Below, piece by piece: positions 9,423 through 17,658 of a stretch of 46,134 bases of DNA. Position numbers and translations under genes: made by a program. The notes beneath the pieces are model-generated. The model was not told where the DNA came from. It worked only from the letters and a program-made list of their open reading frames with translations, and searched no databases. The stretch comes from an uncultured beta proteobacterium (GTDB lineage: Bacteria; Pseudomonadota; Gammaproteobacteria; Burkholderiales; Burkholderiaceae_C), in the NCBI GenBank assembly GCA_903938815.1, contig CAJAES010000057.1, positions 1 through 46,134 of the forward strand. Direction: 5' to 3'. Numbering within the stretch: position 1 is the first letter of the stretch; the number at the start of each line of letters is the position of its first letter.

Positions 9423-10186
9423 ACCTCGAACCTCGATCCGAAGCCGGCCGCCAGCAGGGGCTGCTGGATGCGCTGTGGCGCCACAAGGACTCGCTGCCTG
9501 AGACGGCAGGCCTGCGCGCCTACCGCGCCAATGCCGGCGCCGCGGCCGAGCGCGCCCTGGCCGCCGCCTGCCCGACGGTGCAGCAGCTGATGGGCGAAGA
9601 CAGCTTCGCGGCGCTGGCGCGTGCGCTGTGGCACCACGCGCCGCCCGATCGCGGCGACCTCGCGCAGTGGGGCGCCGACCTGCCCGCCTTCCTGGCCGCC
9701 GACCCCGCCCTGTCGGGCGAGCCCTACCTGGCCGATGTCGCCCGTGTGGACCTGGCCCTGCACAGTGCCGAGTCCGCCGCCGATGCGGCGCTGGACCCGG
9801 CCACGCTGCAGCGCCTGGCCGAGCACCCGCCCGAGACCCTGCGCCTGCGTCTGGCCCCCGGCGCGGCGCTGGTGGTGTCGCCGCACCCGGTCGCCACCAT
9901 CGTCAACGCCCACCGCAGCGCCGCCGAGGACCGCTTTGCGCCCGTGCGCGCCGCGTTCGCGGCGGGGCAGGGCGAGACAGCCTTCGTCTGGCGCCGGGGC
10001 TGGCGCGGCGACGTGGTCGTGCTAGATGCCTCCGAGGCCGCCTTCGTGCAGGCCCTGCTGGCCGGCACGGACCTGGCCGCGGCGCTCGACGCCGCCCCTG
10101 ACCTGGATTTCGAGACCTGGCTGGGCCGCGCACTGGGCGATGCCTGGCTGGCGGCGATCGAACTGACTTCACCGGAGACACCATGA
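9419..10186 (+). CDS. bufC: Bufferin maturation partner (DUF2063, BufC-type)
   Basis: The 255-residue protein has an N-terminal DUF2063 domain (about residues 12-105) in the usual form: LLDALW, an AYRANA segment, [21 protein letters not shown] and [15 protein letters not shown] second, variable domain follows. DUF2063 proteins are the obligate partners of DUF692 enzymes and are thought to deliver the precursor peptide to the oxidase. The gene overlaps both bufB and doxX by 4 bp, so the products are probably made in fixed proportion. Confidence 0.87.
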   Translation: MNLEPRSEAGRQQGLLDALWRHKDSLPETAGLRAYRANAGAAAERALAAACPTVQQLMGEDSFAALARALWHHAPPDRGDLAQWGADLPAFLAADPALSGEPYLADVARVDLALHSAESAADAALDPATLQRLAEHPPETLRLRLAPGAALVVSPHPVATIVNAHRSAAEDRFAPVRAAFAAGQGETAFVWRRGWRGDVVVLDASEAAFVQALLAGTDLAAALDAAPDLDFETWLGRALGDAWLAAIELTSPETP

Positions 10187-10674
10187 ATGCCATTGCCTGG
10201 GCTGGCCGCGCCGTCGGCGCCCTCGAATCCCTGCAGCCGCTGGCGCTGCTGGCCGCGCGGCTGTACCTGGCGCAGGTCTTCTTCCTGGCGGGCCTGACCA
10301 AGATCCGCGACTGGGAGACCACGATCCTGCTGTTCGAGAACGAATATGCCGTGCCGCTGCTGTCACCCACGCTGGCGGCTCTGCTGGGCACCGCGGGCGA
10401 ACTGGTTCTGCCGGTGCTGCTGGTGCTGGGCCTGGCCGGCCGGGTGGCGGCGCTGGGGCTGTTCGTCGTCAACGCCGTTGCCGTCGTGAGCCTGGCCGAG
10501 ATCACCGAGGCCGCGCTGCAGCAGCATCAGTTCTGGGGCAGCCTGCTGCTGGGCCTGGTGTTGTGGGGGCCCGGCCGCTGGGCGGTCGATGCCTGGCTGG
10601 CGCCTCGGCTATCGTCCTGGCTGTCATCCCGGCTGTCGTCCCGCTCACGTTCCCTCTTCACACCCCGTTCCTGA
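10183..10674 (+). CDS. DoxX family membrane protein
   Basis: The 163-residue product has four hydrophobic helices and the DoxX signature LAARLYLAQVFFLAGLTKI near residue 22. DoxX-like proteins are small quinone- or redox-related inner-membrane proteins and often accompany DUF692/DUF2063 genes. The ATG overlaps the bufC TGA. The C-terminus (about residues 140-163) is an Arg/Ser-rich tail rich in SRLSS units, which reflects a short imperfect repeat in the DNA at 10608-10660. Its exact biochemical role is unknown. Confidence 0.85.
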   Translation: MNAIAWAGRAVGALESLQPLALLAARLYLAQVFFLAGLTKIRDWETTILLFENEYAVPLLSPTLAALLGTAGELVLPVLLVLGLAGRVAALGLFVVNAVAVVSLAEITEAALQQHQFWGSLLLGLVLWGPGRWAVDAWLAPRLSSWLSSRLSSRSRSLFTPRS

Positions 10675-10681
10675 GACCCGA

Positions 10682-11869
10682 ATGCAACGTCGTCCCTTCC
10701 TGCTGTCCGCTGCAGCACTGCTTGCTGCCCCCGCCGTTCGCGCTCAGGACGCCTGGGCCCGCATCGAACAGGGCGCCCGCGGCCAGACCGTCGTCTTCAA
10801 CGCCTGGGGCGGCAGCGAGCGCATCAATGCCTACCTGCAATGGGCGGCGGGCGAGCTGCAGTCGGCGCACGGCGTCACGCTGACCCACGTAAAGCTGGCG
10901 GACACCGCCGAGTTCGTGCGCCGCGTGCGGGCCGAGAAGGCCGCCGGCCGCCGCGAGGGCTCGGCCGATCTGGTGTGGATCAACGGCGAGAACTTCCTGT
11001 CGATGAAGCGCGAGGGCCTGCTCTTCGGCCCCTGGGCCGAGCAGCTGCCGAACTTCGCGCTCGTCGATGTCGAGGGCAAGCCCACGACGCGCATCGATTT
11101 CGCCGAACCGGTGCAGGGCCTGGAAGCGCCCTGGGGCATGGCGCAGCTGAGCTTCTTCGTCGACACCGCGCGGGCGCCGCTGCCCGCCGCCCGCAGCCTG
11201 GCCGGGCTGCTGGAATGGGCGGGGCGCCACCCCGGCCGCTTCACCTACCCGCGCCCACCGCAGTTCATGGGCAGCACCTTCCTCAAGCAGGGCCTGGCCG
11301 AGCTGAACCCCGACCGCGCCGCGCTGGCACGCCCGCACACGGCCGAAGCCTTCGCGCGGCTGGCGCCGGCACTCTGGGCCTACCTGGACCGCCTGCACCC
11401 GCTGCTGTGGCGCGGCGGCCGGCAGTTCCCGGCCAGCCCGGCCGCCATCGTGCAGATGGTGGCCGACGGCGAGCTGGCCATGGGCCTGACCTTCAACCCC
11501 AACGAGCCCGCCAACCTGATCTCCGCGCGCACGCTGCCCGCCAGCGTGCAGACCTTCCAGTTCAGCGGCGGCACGCTCGGCAACACGCACTTCGTGGCGA
11601 TTCCCTTCAACGCGCGCGCCTCGGCGGGCGCGCAGGTGGTGGCCAACTTCCTGCTTTCGCCGCGCGCCCAGGCCCGCAAGGCGGACCTCAGGCAGTGGGG
11701 CGACCCCACCGTGCTGGCCGTCTCGCGCCTGGCGCCTGCCGAGCGCGCGCTCTTCGCGGCAGCCGATGTGCCCGGCCTGGTGCGCGAGCCTGCGCCCGTC
11801 TGGCCGGAACCGCACGCCAGCTGGGTCGAACCGCTCGAGACCGAATGGCTGCGGCGCTACGGCGTCTGA
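10682..11869 (+). CDS. ynjB: ABC transporter substrate-binding protein, YnjB-like
   Basis: The 395-residue periplasmic protein starts with a short Arg-containing signal peptide (residues 1-22, cut near VRA-QD). It then shows the extracellular solute-binding fold of the YnjB family: NAWGGSERINAYLQWA, DLVWINGENF, and a C-terminal half with FNPNEPANLI. The ATG at 10682 is chosen because the open frame upstream encodes no signal peptide. It is followed by permease, ATPase and phosphatidyltransferase genes in the same order as E. coli ynjB-C-D-F. The transported substrate is not established for this family. Confidence 0.85.
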   Translation: MQRRPFLLSAAALLAAPAVRAQDAWARIEQGARGQTVVFNAWGGSERINAYLQWAAGELQSAHGVTLTHVKLADTAEFVRRVRAEKAAGRREGSADLVWINGENFLSMKREGLLFGPWAEQLPNFALVDVEGKPTTRIDFAEPVQGLEAPWGMAQLSFFVDTARAPLPAARSLAGLLEWAGRHPGRFTYPRPPQFMGSTFLKQGLAELNPDRAALARPHTAEAFARLAPALWAYLDRLHPLLWRGGRQFPASPAAIVQMVADGELAMGLTFNPNEPANLISARTLPASVQTFQFSGGTLGNTHFVAIPFNARASAGAQVVANFLLSPRAQARKADLRQWGDPTVLAVSRLAPAERALFAAADVPGLVREPAPVWPEPHASWVEPLETEWLRRYGV

Positions 11870-13476
11870 GCTCCGGCACGCTGGCAGCGCGCGGCGCCGC
11901 AGCGCTCGTGTACGCGCTGCCGCTGGCCCTGGCGCTGCCCCTGGCGCTGGGCGAGGCGCTGGACCCGGCCGCCTGGGCTTCCTTGCGGGCCGATCCGCAA
12001 CTGCCCGGCGCCGTGGGCCTGTCGGTCTTCAGCGCCGTGGCCAGCACGCTGCTGGCCCTGGCGGTCGCGCTGTGGCTCGCGACCCGCCTGCACGGCACGC
12101 CGGCCTGGCAGCGCCTGGGCGCTGCGCTCGGCCCGATGCTCGCGCTGCCGCACGCGGCCTTCGCCATCGGCCTGGCCTGGTTGCTGGCGCCCACCGGGGC
12201 CGTGGCGCGCGCGCTGGCGCCGCTGGCCGGCTGGGCCTCGCCCCCGGGCTGGGAGACCGTCAACGACCCCTGGGCGCTGGGTCTCACGCTCACGCTGGCC
12301 CTGAAGGAGATGCCCTTCCTGCTCTGGAACATCTTCGCCCTGCTGGCGCGGCCCGAGCTGGCGGCCAGGCTGGCTGCGGAACGCAGCGTCGCGCGCACGC
12401 TCGGCTACGGCGCCAGCGCCTGGTGGTGGCGCTGCGGCTGGCGGCAATGCCTGCCCCTGCTGGCGTGGCCCGTGCTCGCGGTGCTGGCCTATGGCCTGAC
12501 GGTGGTGGACCTGGCCTTGATCGTCGGCCCGGCCCAGCCTCCCACGCTGGCAGCGCTGGCCTATGCCGACCTGCAGGACGCATCGCCCGAGCGAAACGCC
12601 CGTGGCGCGGCCGCCGCGCTGGCGCTGGCGGCGCTGCTGGCGGTGCTGGTGCTCTGCGCCTGGCTGGTCTGGCGGGCCGCTGTGCCCGCGTGGACGGCCT
12701 GGGCGCTGCGCGGCAGGCGCCCGCGCGCGGGCACGCCCCGGGGCGGCCGGCCCATGCTGGGCGTGTTGATGGCGGTCTACGGCGCGGTGCTGGTGGTCCT
12801 GGCCGTTCTCAGCGTGGCCGGCCCGTGGCCGTTTCCCCGGCTGCTGCCGGAAATCGCGACGGGTGCCGCGTGGCAGCAAGTGGCGGGGGCGGCCGGCACC
12901 GTGGGCTTCACGGCCGCGCTGGCAGTGGCGGCCACGGCGGTGTCGCTCGCGGTGGTGGTGGCCTGGCTCGAGGCCACGCCCGCGCGCTGGGATGCACGCG
13001 CCGGCTGGGTGGTCCTGGCGCCCCTGGTGGTGCCCTCGCTGCTGCTGATGGCGGGCCTGTACCGCGGCGCGCTGCACCTGCGCCTGGACGGCACCGTGCT
13101 GGCGCTCGTGTGGGGCCATGCGCTGGTGGTGCTGCCCTATGTCTTCATCGTGCTGCAGCCGGCCTGGCGCGACCTGGACCCGCGCTACGAGGCCACGGCG
13201 CTGGCGCTGGGGCGCAGCCGCGCCGCCTACCGCTGGCGCGTGAAGCTGCCGCTGCTGGCCGCGCCCCTGGCCGCGGCGGCCGCGGTGGGCTTCGCGGTCA
13301 GCGTGGCGCAGTTCCTGGCCACGCAGATGCTGGGCGCCGGGCGACACCCCACCGTCACCACCGAAGCCGTCACGCTGGCCAGCGGCGGCGACCGTCGAAC
13401 TGCTGCGGCCTTCGCGCTGCTGCAGGCCTTGCTGCCCCTGGCCGCCTTCGCGGCGGCACGCGCGGGGCGCCGATGA
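11845..13476 (+). CDS. ynjC: ABC transporter permease, YnjC-like (duplicated)
   Basis: This 543-residue inner-membrane protein consists of two BPD-type permease halves (about residues 10-270 and 290-540), about a dozen helices in all. A fused double permease is the YnjC architecture. EAA-type coupling loops are visible around residues 180 and 450 (ALALGRSRAAYRWRVKLPL in the second half). The ATG at 11845 lies inside the last codons of ynjB (25-bp overlap). No other plausible start precedes the first helix. Confidence 0.83.
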   Translation: MAAALRRLSSGTLAARGAAALVYALPLALALPLALGEALDPAAWASLRADPQLPGAVGLSVFSAVASTLLALAVALWLATRLHGTPAWQRLGAALGPMLALPHAAFAIGLAWLLAPTGAVARALAPLAGWASPPGWETVNDPWALGLTLTLALKEMPFLLWNIFALLARPELAARLAAERSVARTLGYGASAWWWRCGWRQCLPLLAWPVLAVLAYGLTVVDLALIVGPAQPPTLAALAYADLQDASPERNARGAAAALALAALLAVLVLCAWLVWRAAVPAWTAWALRGRRPRAGTPRGGRPMLGVLMAVYGAVLVVLAVLSVAGPWPFPRLLPEIATGAAWQQVAGAAGTVGFTAALAVAATAVSLAVVVAWLEATPARWDARAGWVVLAPLVVPSLLLMAGLYRGALHLRLDGTVLALVWGHALVVLPYVFIVLQPAWRDLDPRYEATALALGRSRAAYRWRVKLPLLAAPLAAAAAVGFAVSVAQFLATQMLGAGRHPTVTTEAVTLASGGDRRTAAAFALLQALLPLAAFAAARAGRR

Positions 13477-14102
13477 GCCTGGTCCTCGACACGGTGAGCA
13501 TCACGCTGGCCAGCCGCGTGCTGGTGCCGCCGCTGTCCGCCACGGTCGGCCCGGGCGAGGTGCTGGCCGTCATGGGCCCGAGCGGCAGCGGCAAGAGCTC
13601 ACTGCTGGCCTGGCTGGCGGGCCTGCTGGAGCCGCCGCTGCAAGGCACCGGAAGCGTGAGCCTGGCCGGCCGCGAACTGAGCGCGCTGCCGGTGGAGCAG
13701 CGCCGCATCGGCCTGCTGTTTCAGGACGATCTGCTCTTCCCGCACTGGACGGTCCTGCAGAACCTGCTGTTTGCGCTGCCGCCCGGCCCGCGCGAGGCGC
13801 GCACGGCACGCGCCCAGGCGGCGCTGGCCGACGCCGAACTCGCCGGCCTGGGCGCGCGCCGGCCCCAAGAGCTGTCGGGCGGACAGCGGGCGCGCGTCTC
13901 GCTGCAGCGCGCCTTGCTGGCGCAGCCGCAGGCGCTCCTGCTGGACGAACCCTTCTCGAAGCTGGACGCGGCGCTGCGCGAGCGCATGCGCGGGCACACC
14001 TGGCAGGCCCTTCGTGCGCACGGCGTGCCGGCCGTTCTGGTGACGCACGACCCGCACGACATCCCGCCCGGCGCCACCCTCGTGCGGCTGAGCGATGCTT
14101 GA
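13473..14102 (+). CDS. ynjD: ABC transporter ATP-binding protein, YnjD-like
   Basis: The 209-residue ATPase carries a complete set of motifs: Walker A GPSGSGKSS (35-43), Q-loop LFQDD (about 82-86), signature LSGGQ (134-138), Walker B LLLDEP (155-160) and the switch histidine in VTHDP. Its short length matches YnjD. It overlaps the permease gene by 4 bp and the next gene by 8 bp. It would power import through the YnjC permease with the YnjB receptor. Confidence 0.9.
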   Translation: MSLVLDTVSITLASRVLVPPLSATVGPGEVLAVMGPSGSGKSSLLAWLAGLLEPPLQGTGSVSLAGRELSALPVEQRRIGLLFQDDLLFPHWTVLQNLLFALPPGPREARTARAQAALADAELAGLGARRPQELSGGQRARVSLQRALLAQPQALLLDEPFSKLDAALRERMRGHTWQALRAHGVPAVLVTHDPHDIPPGATLVRLSDA

Positions 14103-14700
14103 CCGCGTGGCCATCCGGTTGCTCGCGCCGCCGCTGGCCGCGCTGGCGCAACGCCTGGTGCGGGCCGGTGTCGGGGCCGACGCGGTCACCTTCGCGGGCT
14201 TCGGGCTCGGGGTGGCTGCGGCCCTGGCCATCGCGCTGCAGCGCCCTCTCGCGGGCCTGGCGCTGCTGCTCGCCAGCCGCCTGTGCGACGGGCTCGACGG
14301 CGCCGTCGCGCGCCTCACGCAGCCCACCGACCGGGGCGCCTTCCTCGACATCGCGCTGGACTTCCTCTTCTATGCGAGCATTCCGCTGGCATTCGCCGTG
14401 GCCGCGCCACAGTCCAACGGCCTGCCCGCGGCGGTGCTGCTCGCGGCCTTCGTCGGCACGGGCTCGAGTTTCCTGGCCTTCGCGGTGCTGGCCGAGCGCC
14501 GTGGGCTGAAGAGCACAGACTATCCCGCCAAGGGCCTGTATTACCTGGGTGGCCTGACCGAAGCCACCGAGACGCTGGTCTGCTTTGCACTGATGTGCCT
14601 GTTCCCCGAACGCTTCGCGTTCTGGGCCTATGGATTCGCCGCCCTCTGCGCGCTGACCACGGTCACGCGCCTTGTCGGCGGCTGGAAGGTGTTGCGATGA
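14095..14700 (+). CDS. ynjF: CDP-alcohol phosphatidyltransferase, YnjF-like
   Basis: This 201-residue multi-helix membrane enzyme has the catalytic CDP-alcohol motif DG(x2)AR(x7)G(x3)D(x3)D at residues 68-89, with all metal-binding Asp residues present. The family joins an alcohol head group to a CDP-activated lipid or alcohol. The head group for YnjF-type enzymes is unknown. The gene overlaps ynjD by 8 bp and the next gene by 4 bp. Its conserved company with YnjBCD suggests that the imported solute may be used, directly or indirectly, as the alcohol acceptor. Confidence 0.85.
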   Translation: MLDRVAIRLLAPPLAALAQRLVRAGVGADAVTFAGFGLGVAAALAIALQRPLAGLALLLASRLCDGLDGAVARLTQPTDRGAFLDIALDFLFYASIPLAFAVAAPQSNGLPAAVLLAAFVGTGSSFLAFAVLAERRGLKSTDYPAKGLYYLGGLTEATETLVCFALMCLFPERFAFWAYGFAALCALTTVTRLVGGWKVLR

Positions 14701-16892
14701 CCCGTTCCCGTGTGCTCCTGCTGCTGGCCCTGGCCGCAGGCATTGCCGCCTTCTTCGCGCTCGGGCTGCAGCGCTACCTGACGCTGGACTACCTGAAGGC
14801 TGCGCAGGGCGAGTTCACCGCGCTGTACGCCGAGCGCCCGCTGACCGTCATCGCGGCCTATTTCGGCATCTACGTGGCGGTGACGGCGCTGTCCCTGCCC
14901 GGCGCGCTCATCATGACGCTGGCCGGCGGCGCCATCTTCGGGCTCTGGGTGGGCACGCTGGTGGTGTCGTTCGCTTCGTCGGTGGGCGCCACGCTGGCCA
15001 TGCTGGCGGCGCGCTATGTGCTGCGCGACAGCGTCAAGGGCCGCTTCGGCGCGCGCCTGGCCGAGATCGACCGCGGCGTGCAGCGCGACGGCCCGTTCTA
15101 CCTCTTCACGCTGCGCCTGGTGCCGGCGCTGCCCTTCTTCGCGATCAACCTGCTGATGGGCCTGACGGCCATGAAGGCCGGCACCTTCTACCTCGTCAGC
15201 CAGCTCGGCATGCTCGCTGGCACGCTGGTGTACGTGAACGCCGGCACGCAGCTGGCGCAGATCACCTCGCTGCAGGGCATCGTCTCGCCGGGGCTCATCG
15301 GCAGCTTCGTGCTGCTGGGCCTGTTCCCGCTGGTGGCCAAGAAGATCGTCGATGCCGTGAAGGCGCGCAAGGTCTACGCGAAGTGGGCCGACCGCAAGCC
15401 CGCACGCTACGACCGCAACATGGTCGTCATCGGCGCCGGCGCCGCCGGGCTGGTGACGAGCTACATCGCCGCCGCGGTGAAGGCCAAGGTCACGCTGGTG
15501 GAGGCCCACAAGATGGGCGGCGACTGCCTGAACTACGGCTGCGTGCCCAGCAAGGCGCTCATCAAGACCGCCACGCTGGTGCGACAGATGCGCCACAGCG
15601 CCGAGTACGGCGTGAAGAGCGCCGAGTGGCAGCTCGACTTCGCGCAGGTCATGCAGCGCGTGGAGCGCGTGGTGGCCGAGATCGCGCCGCACGATTCGGT
15701 CGAGCGCTACACCGGCCTGGGCGTGGACGTGGTGACGGGGCGCGCCACCATCGTCGATCCCTGGCACGTGAAGATCGTGCGCGAGAACGGCGGCGAGCAG
15801 ATGCTGAGCACGCGCGCCATCGTCATCGCCACCGGCGCGCAGCCCTTCGTGCCGCCGCTGCCGGGCTTGCAGGATGTCGGCTATCTGACCAGCGACACGC
15901 TCTGGGAACTGCGCGAACAGCCGAAGCGTCTGGTGGTGCTGGGCGGCGGCCCGATCGGCTGCGAGCTCGCGCAGGCCTTCGCGCGCCTGGGCACCGAGGT
16001 GACGCAGATCGAGATGGCGCCGCGGCTGATGGGGCGCGAGGACGAGGACGTCTCCGCCTACGCGCGCCAGGTGCTGGAAGCCGACGGCGTGCGCGTTCTC
16101 ACGGGCCACAAGGCGCTGCGCTGCGAGCGCGGTGGCGCGGTGGGTCCGGGCGAGGGCGGCGAGGGCAGCGAGGGCGGGGACGAGGCGAAGTTCATCGTCG
16201 TCGAGGCTGGCGGCGTCGAGAAGCGCATTCCCTTCGACCAGTTGCTGTGCGCGGTCGGCCGCGTCGCGCGGCTGTCGGGCTTCGGGCTCGAGGAACTCGG
16301 CATCCCGGTGCAGCGCACCGTGGTCGTCAACGAGTACCTGGAGACCCTGTACCCCAACATCCTGGCCGCGGGCGACGTGGCCGGCCCCTTCCAGTTCACC
16401 CACACCGCGGCGCACCAGGCCTGGTACGCGGCCGTCAACGGGCTCTTCGGGACCTTCCGCAAGTTCAAGGCCGACTACTCCGTGATTCCCTGGGTGACCT
16501 TCATCGACCCCGAGGTCGCACGCGTGGGCCTGAACGAGCAGGACGCGAAGGAGAAGGGCGTGGCCTACGAGGTCACGCGCTACGGCATCGACGACCTCGA
16601 CCGCGCCATCGCGGACAGCGCCGCGCACGGCTGGGTGAAGGTGCTCACGGTACCGGGCAAGGACCGCATCCTGGGCGTCACCATCGTCGGCGCGCACGCC
16701 GGCGACCTGCTGGCCGAGTACGTGCTGGCCATGAAGCACGGCCTGGGGCTCAACAAGATCCTCGGCACCATCCACACCTACCCGACCATGGCCGAAGCCA
16801 ACAAGTACGCGGCCGGCGAGTGGAAGCGGGCGCATCAGCCGCACGCGCTGCTGGCCTGGGTGCGCCGCTTCCACGATTGGCGCCGGGGCTGA
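14697..16892 (+). CDS. TVP38/DedA-like membrane domain fused to flavin disulfide reductase
   Basis: The 731-residue product is a two-part protein. Residues 1 to about 235 form a TVP38/TMEM64 (VTT) membrane domain with several helices and the family segment FTLRLVPALPFFAINLLMG. From about 241 a pyridine nucleotide-disulfide oxidoreductase follows, with FAD-binding VVIGAGAAGLV, the redox pair Cys277/Cys282 in GGDCLNYGCVPSK, an NAD(P)-binding VVLGGGPIGCELA, and a C-terminal dimer domain with HTYPTMAEA. A Gly/Glu-rich insertion lies near residues 480-495. It resembles lipoamide dehydrogenase/MerA, but the MerA C-terminal vicinal cysteines are absent. It is coupled by ATGA to ynjF. Confidence 0.88.
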   Translation: MTRSRVLLLLALAAGIAAFFALGLQRYLTLDYLKAAQGEFTALYAERPLTVIAAYFGIYVAVTALSLPGALIMTLAGGAIFGLWVGTLVVSFASSVGATLAMLAARYVLRDSVKGRFGARLAEIDRGVQRDGPFYLFTLRLVPALPFFAINLLMGLTAMKAGTFYLVSQLGMLAGTLVYVNAGTQLAQITSLQGIVSPGLIGSFVLLGLFPLVAKKIVDAVKARKVYAKWADRKPARYDRNMVVIGAGAAGLVTSYIAAAVKAKVTLVEAHKMGGDCLNYGCVPSKALIKTATLVRQMRHSAEYGVKSAEWQLDFAQVMQRVERVVAEIAPHDSVERYTGLGVDVVTGRATIVDPWHVKIVRENGGEQMLSTRAIVIATGAQPFVPPLPGLQDVGYLTSDTLWELREQPKRLVVLGGGPIGCELAQAFARLGTEVTQIEMAPRLMGREDEDVSAYARQVLEADGVRVLTGHKALRCERGGAVGPGEGGEGSEGGDEAKFIVVEAGGVEKRIPFDQLLCAVGRVARLSGFGLEELGIPVQRTVVVNEYLETLYPNILAAGDVAGPFQFTHTAAHQAWYAAVNGLFGTFRKFKADYSVIPWVTFIDPEVARVGLNEQDAKEKGVAYEVTRYGIDDLDRAIADSAAHGWVKVLTVPGKDRILGVTIVGAHAGDLLAEYVLAMKHGLGLNKILGTIHTYPTMAEANKYAAGEWKRAHQPHALLAWVRRFHDWRRG

Positions 16893-16899
16893 TGCGGTG

Positions 16900-17658
16900 A
16901 TGAACTCCAGGCTCCTGCCCCGTTTCAGGGTGTCCACGCTGGATTCATCGCGCCTGCCTTTCGCGGGATCTGCGTCGTTGCTGCTGCTGGCGGCGCTGGC
17001 CAGCGGCCCGGCGGCTGCCCAGCTCGCGCCACTGGCGCCCGAGATCGCGCCCGCCTGGCGCGCCGTCGGCCTGCCGCCCGAGAAGGCGCCGCCCACGCGC
17101 TTCGCGCCCGTGACGCTGGACGGTGTCGCGGCCCTGCGCCTGGAGGCCGACGCTTCCTACGGCACGCTGGTGCATGCGGTGCCGGGCGGCGGCGGCACGC
17201 TGTCCTGGCGCTGGCGGCTCGAGCGGCCGGTGGCCGCCGCCGACCTTCGCACCAAGGCCGGCGACGACGCTGCACTGAAGGTCTGCGCGATGTTCGACCT
17301 GCCTCTGACCGCGCTGCCGTTCTGGGAGCGCCAGAAGATGCGGCTGGCGCGATCGGTCAGCGGCGAAGACCTGCCCGCCGCCACGCTCTGCTACATCTGG
17401 GATCCGTCGCTGCCCGCCGGCACGTTGCTGCCCAACGCCTACACCGGGCGCCTGCGCTGGATCGTGCTGCAGGGGCAGGGCACGCCGCTGGCCGCCTGGC
17501 GCAGCGAGCGCCGCGACCTGCAGGCGGATTTCCTGCGCGCCTTCGGCGACGAGTCGCCCACCGTGCCGCCACTGAAAGCCATCGCCATCGGTGCCGATGC
17601 CGACAACACGCGCGGGTCGAGCCTCGGCTACATCGCCGGCCTGGCGCTGCAGCCATGA
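16900..17658 (+). CDS. DUF3047 exported protein
   Basis: The 252-residue product has an N-terminal hydrophobic export signal (about residues 22-40, likely cleaved near AAAQL). The DUF3047 body follows, with conserved LSWRWRLERP, KVCAMFDLP, LCYIWD and AIAIGADADNT. The family's function is unknown; proteins of this type are periplasmic and look like beta-sandwich binding proteins. GTG at 16897 and ATG at 16900 are adjacent in-frame starts, and the ATG is preferred. It begins 7 nt after the fusion reductase and overlaps the next gene by 4 bp. Confidence 0.78.
   Translation: MNSRLLPRFRVSTLDSSRLPFAGSASLLLLAALASGPAAAQLAPLAPEIAPAWRAVGLPPEKAPPTRFAPVTLDGVAALRLEADASYGTLVHAVPGGGGTLSWRWRLERPVAAADLRTKAGDDAALKVCAMFDLPLTALPFWERQKMRLARSVSGEDLPAATLCYIWDPSLPAGTLLPNAYTGRLRWIVLQGQGTPLAAWRSERRDLQADFLRAFGDESPTVPPLKAIAIGADADNTRGSSLGYIAGLALQP

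Noticed and set aside
10840..11844. Upstream part of the ynjC frame
   Set aside because: It is the shadow of ynjB in another frame; hydrophobic permease sequence starts only after ATG 11845.
14697..16892. Annotation as mercuric reductase
   Set aside because: The C-terminal vicinal cysteines and the N-terminal heavy-metal domain of MerA are absent, and no mer genes are nearby.
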